64,000 nt of DNA from Mercenaria mercenaria (GCF_021730395.1 NC_069363.1:47483001-47547000), one strand, 5' to 3'. Positions 1-13,100 are shown, counted from the first letter of the stretch. Made by a program: numbers and translations. Notes: generated from the letters alone by a model not told the origin.

Positions 1-58
1 GACTGGTCTGGATCCATGCTGGTCCCAAACGCACTATTTTCTCATGGCGCGGCTCATT
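1..58. repeat. Right end of a palindromic MITE-like element
   Basis: The first bases match the right arm of the palindromes at 16118-16372 and 16933-17134: they run from GGTCTGGATCCATGCTGGTC to the terminal motif CATGGCGCGGCTCA. The left arm lies outside the window. It is a non-coding foldback/MITE-type repeat with no visible ORF. Confidence 0.75.
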
Positions 59-568
59 TATTCTCAACAAGTGAGATTCATATTGGTCCAAAGTAATTCT
101 ATTCTACTTGATTTATCTTAAGAGACTTGATAATTAGTCATCTTATTGTATAATTGAAAATGTATAACAAAATAAGCAGTTTTTCTTCACTTGGTAAAAG
201 TAAGACAAACAACCAATTTCCCAGATTTGCGGGATCACTTTTAACTTTTGAAAATATGAAAATGTCAGACATTACAAATCAAATACCTGACGTACGTTTA
301 TTGTTTGAAATTTAGGATGGCCAAATCATAAGTAGCATCTATGTTAAAAACCAGGAAGTTCTTATTTTATGAAGACATGCTTTATGTTTGGATATTTAGG
401 TAGCGCCCGATTATGCATGCAGAAAAAAAATTATTAAAAGTTCGTTTCATCCACACTATTTTTTCTGTCTAAATATTTCCTAAAACAATTGTATTGTAAA
501 CTTTTGAGTAAAAAAAAAAATTCTGTAAGTTTGTTTAAATTTGGTCCAAATTACGAGTAAAATACATT

Positions 569-1060
569 GTGAAAAACAAGGACATATATCAAACTGGGAA
601 TGCCATGTTCCAAAAACAAAGCCTCCGCAAAACGAAACCCACAGTACGCAGACACACACGAATACAAAGCAAACACACGAGGACAAAACGAACAAATAAA
701 GGAACACAGTGGGGCACCGCCTTGGAACGGTCAGTGGCAAAAACACCACTGGGGAGCTTAAACCGGTTTATGGTGCGCACCCAACCTCATTCTTACCCCC
801 ACTATGTTCCAATTGCAAAGACACGGGACAGTGTAAATAAAAGTAATCCCCGCCAGGTGAATCTCTAACACACGTAATAGAAACAAAAAGGCATGACATG
901 TAAAACACAAAAATGCTCCTGTATAAATATATAAAAAACAAACCTTAAGAACCAAAAACTTATTGACTCAATGCCTTTACATAAGAGAGAGCAACAAGAG
1001 AAACACCCTTAAGGGCCAGACGAAACAGGCCAGAAGACAGATATCAAAACAGTTCAGTCC
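569..1060 (-). repeat. Probable dispersed repeat, copy 1
   Basis: Read on the minus strand, the segment around 620-720 contains TTTGTTCGTTTTGTCCTCG. It resembles 39890-39990 on the plus strand (TCCGTTCGTTTTGTCCTCG) within the same order of words. The repeated block suggests a dispersed element of unknown class. Open frames of 89 and 99 codons cross it on opposite strands and do not look like a protein family I know. It would lie in an intron of the STRA6-like gene. Confidence 0.35.
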
Positions 1061-1163
1061 TGGTTGGATTTAAAAACTGCTAAACCTTAAATTTCTAGAA
1101 CATTTACTCTTATAGCACTTTTACTTTCAAGTGCAACAGTATCAAATTAGCTTCTACTTTCAG

Positions 1164-4100
1164 GAAGTTTGCTATGTTTTCTGATGGTATATATACCTCT
1201 GGCGACGATGATGATTTTGGTCAAGCTTGTAGTAGTATCGGGAAAAATCAAGTATCTGTGGCGTGAGTTTGAATGGCTTGTGTATGTGTTTAATATTATA
1301 TTTCATTCGGATATGATTGTAAGAGAAACATATTCATATTTATCAGTTTATTTAATCTTCCAAAGCTGCAACCTACCTCTTGCGTTATACCTACCATGTA
1401 CAAAACAATATATCAGATCACATGTACAATTCTGAAATAATCACAATACGTAGGTTCTATAGTCTGTCGAAACTGATAATTGAAAAGTGTTTACTGTATA
1501 TACTTCAAATGTTATTTTCTCACCTTTGAGGCAGAAAATTTCAAATAGAACATGTTGTTTATCCAACACTGGTCATTTTAACTTCGTCTTTGCTAGGTTT
1601 TCTAAACCTTTCGAAGTATTTATAAAGTACACTTGATGACGTCATTATTATTGGATGTAGATGATATTGTTGTAAATGTGACGGTCTTTTTTATGGTTCC
1701 AATAACGGATAATCGGTTTGATGTAATTGTCGTAACGGTGAGAAAATAAGTCAGCCATGCAAGTTTATTTGTGGTAATAAGAAAATCTCATATTTCTAAA
1801 AACTCGGTAGAACATCGTTATTAGGACAATATCACAAAGAAAACTGAAATTGCAACTGAAAGCGTACTCATGTACGTTTAGAATAAAGTGACAATCACTT
1901 TCGTCCAAGGTAACATCATGCTACATTTCATAATAAACCTGTTAATTGGGTAACTGGGTGTTTAATACCAAACTTCTAATTAGGATCTCCTATTGTGAGG
2001 TTTCTTTGTGTTAAGTCGTTATAAACACAATCGTTGAAAGAAATTGTTTTTCCATTTGTACATTTGTTTGTATTCTTTGTGTATGTTTTATTCTAAATCA
2101 AATATTTATCGAGCTTCTTGATAACACTGTTGAAATAATGTTTCTTAAGTTAATTTGTCAACATTGTATTTTCTGAGGAATTTTAAAAATATATTTCTTG
2201 TTTCAGTTATCCAGTTTGTATGATTATCATTTTCAAGGTCCAGACTTTCTTTATTGGGCGATTTTTCATGCAACCGAAAATACACGATAATGACAAACAC
2301 AGGCCTTTAGCTGTGGACAACAGGTAAATCAGATACATGGTATATGCCAGATGCAAACATGTAGTCAGTTTCAGTTCATACGGAGAATGTGTGGTTTATT
2401 TCATTAGCATTAGCAAACATATGGCATATGGTCCATTCTAACATTGCACATGGAGGTCACGACTGATCACTAATCTTCTTAGATTCATATTTTGTAAACA
2501 ATAGTATTATTAGCGTAGATATAACGCATTTTAGTACGCTATTTTTCTAGCCCTAAAGAACAGTTACTGTAGCAATAGTGCTTTTACTCTGAAGTGAAAC
2601 CGTGTACAAAATTCGACAATGTATCAGATTATTTAAGAAGACAAACAAAAGTTTACTTTCAAGAGGTTCATTCTAATGTCAAATATGTGATCAACTCCAT
2701 TGAAATACATGTTGATTATTGCAAGGTAAACCATGCGGAGACACGTGGTCTTTTCCAAATACATACATGACTGTTTTCAAATAGAAAACAGTTGGTCCTT
2801 TCCAATTGCATACATGTGTTTTATTCAAGCAGCAAACGTGTGGTCCTTTCCGACGATATGCATGTGTTTTATTCCAGCAGCAAACGCGTGGTCCTTTCCG
2901 ATGACATACATGTGTTTTATTCCAGCAGCAAACACAGAGATTTTTCAATGGCATATATGTATAATTCGCTAAAATATAGTCCTTTCCAATGGCATAGTTA
3001 CTTTTTATTCCAATAGCACCAACTGGGTCTTTTCCAATGGCATATACTTTCCCTTTCCATATGCAAACATATAGTCCATTCCCAAGGGTTATATGTGGTC
3101 CATTTCAAGTGTAAACATAGCTTTAAAGTGACTCCTTCACGTTTTAGAGTTTAAAATGAAGTTCTTAAAATGTTGATAATTTAGATCTTGTGACAGTCAT
3201 TATATGAGAAAACGTTAGTTTATTATCAGTACAATGATTACTTGAATATAGTTCTTGCCAATAGCCAGAAAAGACAGCAGTTCATAATAACTTCTGTTAC
3301 TCTGCCATGCAATTAATAAATGATGTACTTGTTTCAATGTTATTTTTGCCCAAACATACGCTTATCTTCTCAAAATCATTTAATTCTTGCCTACCTAGCG
3401 GGGAAAGTATACACTTGTCAAAGCACGCCCTAGGGATAGATACTTCTGTCTTTCCTTAGGGAAAAACCTTGTCTAAAATAGTTTGCCCAAAGGTGACGTC
3501 AAATAGTACTAATACTATAATAGCGTTATGAACTATATAAATATTGCCAGGAAATACCCAGATCTATTTGCCTCCACGATCTATTTTGAACGTGATAGGC
3601 AAGAACAATGATCTAACATGTCTGCCTGTGTAAGATAGCCGTTTTCCCAACCCTCGGGACAGCTTAGATAAAAAACCTTGCTAAGCTCGGTTTTCCATTC
3701 CACACTTTCCCCCGGGTAGGGAAAACCCCGTCTTACACACGCAGGCATGTAAGATCCTTAATGTTTGATATTATGTCATACATGAATTTTATTTCTATGT
3801 ACCCAGTCAGAAACTATTTTTTACGATCAGATATGTGTGTGTGTTCGGGTTTAACGTCTTTTTCAACAATTTTTCAGTCATATAAACGAAGGTACGTCGA
3901 TGGAATAACTTCTGATAATAAGCCTCTGGCTGATATTCCTGTTTAATATATTTCTAAATTTTGTAGTAAAAGACAAAAGGTTTCTACGCAACACTCTCTA
4001 TATTTCATTTCAAATTTCAGGAACGCATACAACATTTTCAGTTTCTTCATGGTGTTTCTGAATGCCAGCGTAGGAGTGTTCTCGTTTCTGAAACGTATTT

Positions 4101-7100
4101 TAGTTAGTGCAATACTGGGTGTTTTTCTAATACCACGGATGGACCGCTGCTTGCTAATGAGAGGTTACGAGGATAAGGATAAATGTAAGATTATCCGTAA
4201 TATACTGATGACTTTGCACTGTCATCAACATAAAAAGAAATAAAAATTATTGAGATAATGTTTTATGATAAGTATAAATATTTGCTTCTAGTAAAAATGA
4301 TAGACTGTCTAAGACTACATGTCTTTATAAGGAAACTTGTCGTCTTGTAAGTACCTTTGAGTTTATCTAAACTGGTATTTTACTGTCTGAAATTAGAGCA
4401 CTGATGGCAGACTTTAAACTTACCCGGGGTTTTGGTAACTTCTCACCAAATGTTGAAACCATTGTGAATCATTTGATCTTATTGTGAAACCCGTTACATT
4501 GTATAGTAGTTCGACAGTGGTTCCAATAAGCTTGAAACTTTCATCACATTCGAGTTAAAACAAATTAGTATAAACTATATAGGTAATAATAAACACCAGT
4601 TTGACTAGTTTTAACATTATTTAATTACAACAGTATGTTATGTGCAAAACTGGGATAATGACCACTATAACTAATGATGTTATTGTAAGCTCAGTAAAAT
4701 ATTTTTTTCAGGTTTTAAGAGTTATTGACTTCTGGTAAAACAGTGTATTGTCTATTATCTTTTGCATTTCATGAAAATGATTTACTATAATTCAGAAATA
4801 AGAAATTATAGTTGGGTGCCTGGACTTCACTATTACTCTGAATTAATTTTCTTAAAATACCAACAAAATACTTGTATATTAAGACAGTAGGAACTTGTTT
4901 GGAAACTTTGGAGTTGTAAATTAACGTACATATGCTTTGTTTAAAGAGAAAGAATATTTTGCAGTGACTAAAGAGAAATATTTGAACTTTTACACTACTT
5001 TTTAAAATGAGCTCTCATAGTTTAATTAGGCCTACACGTATTAAAATATGATATACCAGTATCTTAGGGTTTTTTGTGATGTGTGTCATTCAGGACAAAC
5101 CGAACATGAATTTCATTTTATTGTTATCATGTGTACTATGTACCATTTACATCAAATGGAATTATTTAGACAGTCAATATTATGAACGCTCGCTTCGAAA
5201 ATATGCTAAATGACAGTAGATTCATGTGGCTTATGAATAATGAAATAATTCTGATGTAATAAACCATTTGGCAAGTTTTTTTAATGAATGTTATTGTGAG
5301 ATGTAAGTCCTTGAAATATACTGGTGATTACCATTAATATGCTCTCTGAGATTATGACTATGAATATTATTTGCGAATATTCTAATATGCTTGTCTCTGT
5401 TAAAACACACTTACGCTAGAGTGACATCACGTTAAAGTGCGGTGACGTCATGTGTTTGTTGCGACCAAGAAAGAGCGCTACTATATTGCTACTATATTTT
5501 ATCTACTGTTTATGGTTAAGGGCATATTAGAAACGAAATAATTAATAGCAAAACCATTTTAACACTTTTTATACACTCGGGCGGTAATACGTCGTACAAA
5601 TAATTTCACTCGGGCTGCGCCCTCGTAAACTTATCACGCCCGGCGTATAACTGCCCATCGTGCATAAATAGTGTTAAAACATCCTTTTGCTATAATATGT
5701 TTCTTAAGTGCGGGACGTAACATTAACCTTGTTCAAAACTCTACTTTGTCATAGTTCTTTCCCTTGCTTTATCTTCTTCTTTTTTTCATTTGTGTGTGTA
5801 TATGTTTGTAATGCGGAAAATAAAACTATTCCTTTCTGTTCTTGTAATTATACCTCTTATCAATAAAGTTACCTAATTGGGGTCAAATTGTCATGAGAAC
5901 TAACATTTGAAATTAAAACGGTTTTATTTAATACCTATTTAATACCTGTATATTAGAACAATATTTCAATGTTATAATGTTACGTTCGCTGTACATTCAA
6001 GTGGTATATTTCAGTTTTATATTTAATTATAGGTTATGTAAATTACATTGGGATGATAATGGTAGACGTTGCACATAACCATCCAGTTTTACGGACCTTC
6101 TGTCACCTCCTGAAATCAGAGATAGAGGATAGGATGGAAACGAAACATCCTCGTTCTGGAGAACATGCCATTGACAGCTTTGCTAGGAACTCTTCTACAT
6201 CATCTAGTAATAACTTTACTTAATATCATAACTGAATACTTTATTTCATCATTCTTCTTTTTGTCTTCATAGAACAAAAAGAACACATTATGGAAATTTA
6301 TAAATTTTCTTCTTTCGTTTCTTTAGCATCTGTCACAGTAAAGTTCACAAAGTTTCTGGTACTAAGTAATCGTACAATAAGGGGCCTCCGTGGCCGAGTG
6401 GTTAAGGTCGCTGACTTTGAATCACTTGCCTCTCACCGATGTGGGTTCGAGCTTCACTCGATGCGTTGAATTCTTCATGTGAGAAAGCCATTCAGCTGGC
6501 TAACGGAAGGTCGTTGGTTCTACCCAGGTGCCCGCTCGTGATGAAATAATGCTCGGAGGGTTTTCCTACACCATCAAAGCTGGAAAGTCGCGATATGGCC
6601 TATGACTGTGTCGGCGCGACGTTAGACCCAACAAAATAAATTAATAATTCGTACAATAAACTTGTAGAATGCAAAATATTCTCTTTCGATTTTATTAAAT
6701 ATTAACATATCTTTAATGTTGTTACGGTGGCGAGTATTTCATTACAGACATGCTTATAAGCACAGATGTTTGATATATTCTCACTTTTCAAACTTTGTTG
6801 TTGACCGAACTTAACAAGAGTAGTGATGCCGTCCCTTGCCGTAGGATCATTAATCATTTTTTTGAAATTCTTTTTAGCAAATATCAGGAATCGAAGATGG
6901 TGGCTAGCATATACATCAATTCGAAACCCTTCATTATCTGTAATGCGAGTTCATGAGACAAAGAAGGACACCCATATCAATCCTATTGTTGATCTGAATG
7001 AAATTAACTGTTCTAACATTGAATCGACAGAAGTCAAGAATCAACCAGAAGACATCTGGGACTGCTCCTGTAGGCCTATATGCTGTAAAGAGTACAAGTT

Positions 7101-7206
7101 TCGTATTCCTCCAAATTTGTTGACAAATATGTTTGCAGTTATTGTTTTGCTATCTATCATTATTATTATTGCCTGTGCCTCTTTATTAATTAATTCCAAT
7201 ATGTAG
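1164..7206 (+). CDS. STRA6: STRA6-like retinol uptake receptor, 3' half of gene (five exons)
   Basis: Exons are 1164-1281, 2207-2323, 4021-4184, 6033-6206 and 6878-7206 (stop TAG). All have AG/GT borders and the phases agree throughout, giving 299 residues with the 5' half before position 1. The order of features follows vertebrate STRA6. A hydrophobic helix (IPLATMMILVKLVVV) comes first, then FEWLVYPVCMIIIFKVQTFF, then NAYNIFSFFMVFLNASVGVF with a downstream MD-LL. Next is YVNYIGMIMVDVAHNHPVLR, matching the human Y-x-Y-...-HPAMTAFC segment, then RWWLAYTSIRNPSLSVMR, matching human RWGLAYTLLHNPTLQVFR. The family is a multi-pass plasma-membrane receptor that takes up retinol from retinol-binding protein. 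This inference comes from family knowledge; the invertebrate ligand is not visible here. Unusual: beyond the usual end there is a Cys-rich stretch (CSCRPICC) and an extra hydrophobic segment before the stop. The gene is convergent with the oxidase gene at 10180-20131. Confidence 0.85.
2735..3115. repeat. ~49-bp minisatellite in a STRA6-like intron
   Basis: The core TGGTCCTTTCC recurs at 2792, 2841 and 2889, a spacing of about 49 bp. Each unit carries TGCATACATGTGTTTTATTC and then AGCAGCAAAC. Three good units are followed by decayed ones (TAGTCCTTTCCAATGGCATA) to about 3115. Open frames appear on both strands because the units lack stops; I do not regard them as genes. Confidence 0.75.
5386..5700 (+). 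repeat. Dispersed repeat, left copy of an inverted pair
   Basis: The segment from TATGCTTGTCTCTGTTAAAA through a CRE-like TGACGTCA (about 5444) to GTTGCGACCAAGAA is repeated in inverse orientation near 8560-8645. The right part (5570-5650) is itself a small palindrome around CACTCGGGCTGCGCCC. It is non-coding and lies in the intron between STRA6-like exons 4184 and 6033. Confidence 0.6.
6381..6649 (+). mobile_element. tRNA-headed SINE with target-site duplication
   Basis: The head GGCCTCCGTGGCCGAGTGG resembles a type II tRNA A box, and GGGTTCGAGC supplies the B box. The body ends in GTGTCGGCGCGACG followed by an A-rich tail. The same sequence flanks both sides (CGTACAATAA at 6371-6380 and at 6650-6659), a classic retrotransposition duplication. 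Relatives are at 48898-49179 (+) and 12130-12366 (-). It sits in the last intron of the STRA6-like gene. Confidence 0.85.
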
Positions 7207-8399
7207 TAGAACTTAACTTGTGGTAGAGTGTGGGTTTGTACATAATCAAGCGAGTGATACTGTATAAATATGAACGTTACGTACAATATCTGAAAGCGAT
7301 TGTGCCTCAGTTTATTTTGTGTTCATTCTGAATTAAGCGAATTACGGCCGAAGGTCGAATGACACTGGCCTTCCATATATGACAGGTTTTAGCACAATTA
7401 CCAAAATTTACATAACTTACTTTCTTTTTCACAAGTTTTGCAAAGTTAGCTTGATGTTGTCCTTTTTTTTTTTTTTTTGCTATTGCACACGTTCATCTAG
7501 ACAAAGAATGTTTCCTTGAAGTTTGCATTAGTTTTTTTTGTAATTTTATTAGTGTCTTTTAAAATTATTACTGTATTCTGTCATACGAGGGAACCTCTTT
7601 GAAGGTCAGTAAAATGGGTTTGAAGAGATTCTAAATATGTACTCATTGAGTTCGTACATAGCTTATTTAAAACGTTGATCTTTTTAGATCTGTTGCATTA
7701 TAATGTCAGTTCTTTTATATCTAAATATTTAACAATGTTGCTTACCTACTTCCTTAACATTAATAGTTCTAAACATGTCAATATTTTTGTTTTGTTTCAA
7801 CATATTTATGTTTACCAAGCGACATTATTTTACACGGGATATAAAACTTCATCCTCGGTCGGCTATGTTGTGGTTCAGATATCTATTTCAGTTCTCGGTT
7901 TTATGCATGAATTATAATTATTACAAAATACGCTAAAATTTATTAAATGAGAAACACATTATCATAAATTTCCAGAATAGAAAACGAAACTAATATAAAA
8001 CATAATTAGTATCCCAAACAGTGTAAAACTTTTACAGTACGGTATGTATGACCTTGGCATTTGACCTGATGATCAGGTTTGAGTTGAGCATAGAAAGTAA
8101 CCATCTGAAAGGACATTTATTCCATATTCTTTCAATTGTTTAGTGCTGTTATGATAATAAGGCGTTGGTAAATCTTCGAAAAGTATATATCAATCACTTG
8201 ATAATCTGCTATCAAAAATTGTCCTCCTATGGACTATGTAGGTTCTGCTAGTTTCTGTTTAAATATTTATCATGATAGGCCTATTAATAACGGTGTTTAA
8301 GAAATATTATATTCCTAACAGTGAGCGTTTAGTTCAGCAATTCCAAAATGGTAGAAACACAATATTTATTTATTCATTTAAGAAATAATGTGTAGAAAA
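7207..8399. other. STRA6-like 3' flank, no feature recognised
   Basis: AT-rich sequence between the STRA6-like stop codon and the inverted repeat at 8400. It presumably holds the 3' UTR, but I see no convincing AATAAA close to the stop. An 80-codon frame at 7675-7917 has no recognisable features. Confidence 0.4.
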
Positions 8400-8645
8400 A
8401 CCATGTTTTAAAGTTATTAATATACTAAAAGAGGTTATACGCTCACGAAATAATTTATAAATTATTCTGGTTTTGAGTGTATTAATTTAGGTAAACACGA
8501 TTTTACTAAACATTATTTCTAAAACAGTTGAAAAAGTATAGCTGTGGCACTCTTTCTTAGTCGCAACAAAATTATTGATGTCGTCGCACGTTAACGTGAC
8601 GTCATTTTAGCGTAGGCGTATTTTAACAGAAACAAGCATATTCAA
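8400..8645 (-). repeat. Dispersed repeat, right copy of an inverted pair
   Basis: This is the reverse complement of the repeat at 5386-5700. GTCGCAACAAA, CACGTTAACGTGACGTCA and GTTAAAATACGCC/TTTTAACAG words occur in mirrored order, ending in ACAAGCATATT. Divergence is appreciable, so the pair is old. Confidence 0.55.
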
Positions 8646-8872
8646 GAAGCTCTGTATATGGTACAAGCATTTGCTAAAAATATGGTGAAGAATTTTATTT
8701 GAATAACGGTAAATATTGACTCAGTTAAGACGAAATATTAGTTTTGCGTTATTTCTATGTATCCAAACAAAAGAAAGTATATTATGAATTTTCACTTCAA
8801 ACCTTTACAACAAGAAAATGTACATGTTTCTTATGTAAGCTCAAACTATCTTCCACTTGAGAACACTGGATT

Positions 8873-9924
8873 CTACGGTGTTCCGTTTGGACAGTCGTGA
8901 CTTTTTATTTAATACTTAACCGCGATGCACGATGGTACGATGACGAAAACGCGATGGAGCGATGGCACGATGATGAAACAACGATAGTACGATGGTGAAA
9001 ATGCGATATCGCGATGGTGCGATGGTACGATGGTGAAATGTCGATGTAATATCGCGTTTTCATCATCGTACCATCGCGTTTTCACCATCGTACCATCGTG
9101 CCATCGCGTTTTCATCATCGTACCATCGTGTTATCACCATCGTACCATCGCGTTTTCACCATCGTACCATCGCATTTTCACCATCGTACCATCGCCTTCC
9201 GGTGGTCATGCGCAATGGTACAGTATATGTGTCAGTGAAATACAGGCTTGATACAATCTCATTTTCACATTGCACTATGTACCTTCTACATCCTAACAAG
9301 AATAAGCTGAGTTTGAATAATACCATGTGACTGTTACACCCAGCTTTTTATTTACTTTAATGCATACATAAAATACAAAGGACGTGGCCTTGAAGATTTT
9401 ACAGTTTTAATGAACTGAGCACTGAACATTTTGTAAAACATTTTGCAAAACAGCAGAATCTAACTGGTAAATTTCTTCTCACAAAATACATTGAGATACA
9501 TTCATCTATTGTTGACAAAAATACAAGTGCATGGGACTACGCATTTCTAACCGGAAGGCGATGGTACGATGGTGAAAACGCGATGGTACGATGATGATAA
9601 CGCGATGGCACGATGGTGAAAACGCGATGGTACGATGGTGAAAACGTGATGGCACGATGGTACGATGGTGGAAACGCGATGGCACGATGGTGCGATGGTG
9701 AAAACGCGATGGTACGATGATGAAAACGCGATATAACATCAACATTTCACCATCGTACCATCGCACTATCGCGATTTCATCATCGTGCCATCGCGTTTTC
9801 ACCATCGTACCGTCGTTGTTTCATCATCGTGCCATCGCGCCATCGCGTTTTCGTCATCGTACCATCTTGCATCGCGGTTTAGTATTAAATAAAAAGTCAC
9901 GATTGTCCAAACGGAACACCGTAG
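8873..9924. mobile_element. Foldback element with satellite-like arms
   Basis: The outer ends CTACGGTGTTCCGTTTGGAC (8873) and GTCCAAACGGAACACCGTAG (to 9924) are reverse complements, followed inward by a shared TTATTTAATACT-AACCGCGATGCA. Each arm (about 8925-9205 and 9555-9880) is a tandem array of a ~14-28 bp unit, CGATGGTACGATGGTGAAAA and its complement. The arms converge on a unique ~330 bp centre bounded by CTTCCGG and CCGGAAG. Weak similarity may extend 20-30 bp outward on both sides. There is no transposase. Open frames in the arms are repeat artefacts. A degenerate relative is at 19185-19425. Confidence 0.85.
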
Positions 9925-10179
9925 GATTCACATTTCTACTTGTGGAGTATCTGCTCATGAAAATATCGTATCTGGTCGAGGGATATCTAGATTTACCACG
10001 CAGTCCGACACAAATAAATATTCTCTTTTTAATTGCTGCAATGCATAATAACATAATAACAATCGTTTGTTTAATTCTAAAATGGGTGTTCCTGTTAGGA
10101 TAAGTACAACTTTGTAATAAATGGCGATCCCTTTTGTATTGCATATGATTGAAATAGCGTCTCAGAAAAGAAAAATCAA

Positions 10180-13100
10180 TCACAGCTTAGCCAACTCAGT
10201 TTTGCTCTTTAACATAGTTTTATCCTGTCTCAGAAGGTCGGTTATAAGGTGTGACACTTCTTCAGCGCAACCCCAATGAAGTGTTACTCCAGCTCCCCCG
10301 TGACCATAGTTGTGAATTACAGGCTGAAATAAGAAAAAGAAATAAGACAGAAGTCACTCTCTCATGTATACCAGACGCGGAGTCTGTCATATCTATTGCC
10401 GTATATTGAAACTTAATTGGCGAATCTGTAAGCTATAGCGCAAAAGATCCCACTTGATTTGACTGACTGACTGACTGACTAACGGACGTTAGGCTGAGAG
10501 GGGGTGGAAGGTGGAGTCATAAGTCCCCTTGAGTGAAACAACCAGTAGGAAACTAAAAAGGACTAGACCTGAAAAAAGGTCACATTTTCTTTTAGCAATA
10601 TGTCATGTGGTTAAGGACAGTCTAATATTCTAACATTACTGAGTACAAACAAGAGCACCGCCTTGCGGGTGCTGACGCTCATCTGATTTTTTTTTGTATA
10701 ATAGAAAAATTGTCCTATCCATGATTTTCTAAGTCCAAAAAGGGCCATAATTCTTGCAAAAAGCAGGATGGAGTTATGTCTCTTGATGTACAGAGTCAGC
10801 TTATGATGGTGAACAACAGTTGCAAGTTTCAAAGCAATACCTTTGATAGCTTAGGAGGAAAGTTTACCTAAACATAAAACTTAACCAATAAATCTGATAT
10901 TTTCTAAGTCCAAAAGGGGCCATAATTCTTGCAAAAAGCAGGACAGAGTTATGTTTCTTGCTGTACAGGGTCAGCTTATGATGGTGAACAAGTGTTGCAA
11001 GTTTTAAAGAATAGCTTTGATAGTTTATGAGAAAAGCTGACCTAAACATAGCTTTCACAACCTTTAAAATATTTAAAGAGTTTCAAACCCATGTAAGCAT
11101 AAAACATATTTACTAAAGACATACTTTATCATACTGACCTCGTACATTTGTATTTCTTTCTGTATAATTATTTAGAAAAGATAAATCATTATCAGCAGAC
11201 ATTTTTTTGCAAATTTGAATAAGAGACAAATGTGCCTTTTCTTACTTTTCTTGAAAATATATTGCTGAACCCAGATTCCCTTGTTCTTTAAAAACAAAGT
11301 GCATGTTACTTTAGCGCCAAAAATTTGCGGCAAATTTGCGGCAAACAAATCTGCATAATTGTTTGCATCAAAGTTGCGGCAAACTAATTTGCATAAATAA
11401 CATTGCCATAAGTTTGCCAGAAAGGTTTTGGCGAATTTGCCGCAAACTTTACCATGCAAATTAGGTTTGCCGCAAATTTGCTGCAAACTTCATTTGCATA
11501 AATTGTTTGCGGCAAAACTAATTTGCATGGTGAAAGTTTGCCAAAAGAAAGTTTGCGGCAAATTCACCAAAACGTTTGCGGCAAATTTGCCGCAACGTTC
11601 GCCGGAAGCCTGATATTTTGGTAAGGGTTAAAAGTTTTTTACATCAATTGTCGGATAACATAACTGAAATCACAGTGATTAAATTAATCACTTAGAGCCT
11701 TTTCTTGTCCATTTTCGTACAAAAAAAATTTAATCAGCTTACCATTATTTTTCCCTTGACATCAATGTGTTCTATCTCTAGTCTTACAGACGGACGTGCC
11801 GGCCTCAGTCCTACACAGTCGCTGTCTATAACTGCTTCCTGTAGAATATTATCTCCGGTAATTATTGTGGTTGGCCCCAATTGTCACGTATTGAACGTAC
11901 ACACGCATTGCATTTAATGTACACAATAAAACGTAGGTTAAACCTAACCTTACCTTACGTCGTTAAAATAGTCTTAATGCGTGCATACATTTCTTGAAAA
12001 GTACATTCATAGAAGCTAAATGACCTATTTTTGAAAGAAAAAGGTTATGCGCCTAGCAGTTAGCTATACTAGATAAGCAGGCTTATAGAAGAATTCAAAA
12101 CAATGGAATCCGCCGGTATGTATTAGCCGAGTGTTATCGTTTTTGTTTTTCTTTGGTTTTGTTTGCATCCGCCCAGTCAAGGCCATGTGGCGATATTTAC
12201 AGCTTATGGTCGTCGGTGGGGACCCCAGACGCCCCTCCAGCCATTGTTTCAGGCATTACTGGTCACCTTGGTAGAACAACCGGCCTTCCATAAGTCCTCA
12301 CATGAAGAATTCTACGCCTCAAGTGTGAATAGACCGACCTTAATCACTCGGCCACGGAGGCCCTAGATTAGGAACAGTAGGTGTACTCCGTAAATGATTC
12401 TGAGGTCCTGCAAAGCACAGAGTTTGCGAGTGCAGGTAAGTGTTGTAAGCCTATCAAAAGTCCTATGATGTTTGAGGACTCCATGTCAAAACACATACAC
12501 GGACGGACGCACATTCGGACGGACAGACATACAGACAAAGGTAAATCTAAGTGACCCCCTCACCACAAAAATGTTTGGGGCAAATAAAAAACTAAATAAT
12601 CCCTTAATGGGACAGAGGAATTTTATCGAAATAATATGGCTCTTGATTTCTCACCGTTAAACTTGGCAAATATTTTGTGCAGTTGTCCCATATCAATTTC
12701 TTGTCACTAGTGCTCACTTCTGTATTCCAGTCCCCATGGTGTTCTACTCCACCAAGTACAACATAATTTGACCTGTGGAGTATAAAATATAGTTACTTAA
12801 TGAGAAGGGATGTCACAAAATTAAAATACAATAGTCTCTTTATGTTTTCTCTCGGTACAAAATACAATAATATCCAGAAAGAGTAAAAGAAATATTCATA
12901 AGAAACAACTGAAGCTCACATTGATTACAATGAAGTGATTTTATAAGTTTGTCGGAAAATCATAAATTCCACTACGATAATATTTGTATCGGCTAAAAAC
13001 ATCAATTTTCAAATCATGCTGACTCCTTTAATTCAGTAAAGAAGGCTGCAGGAGCAGTGCAAGGAGTGCTCGGACAACTCCTTTATTTTTCAAAACTGTA

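Noticed and set aside
569-868. 99-codon basic protein
   Set aside because: It overlaps a sequence repeated at 39890-39990, and the opposite strand is open too.
6383-6460. tRNA-Leu/Ser-like gene
   Set aside because: It is the head of a SINE bounded by a 10-bp duplication.
8909-9251. Short frames on both strands with HHR/VPS repeats
   Set aside because: Artefacts of the tandem units in the foldback arms.
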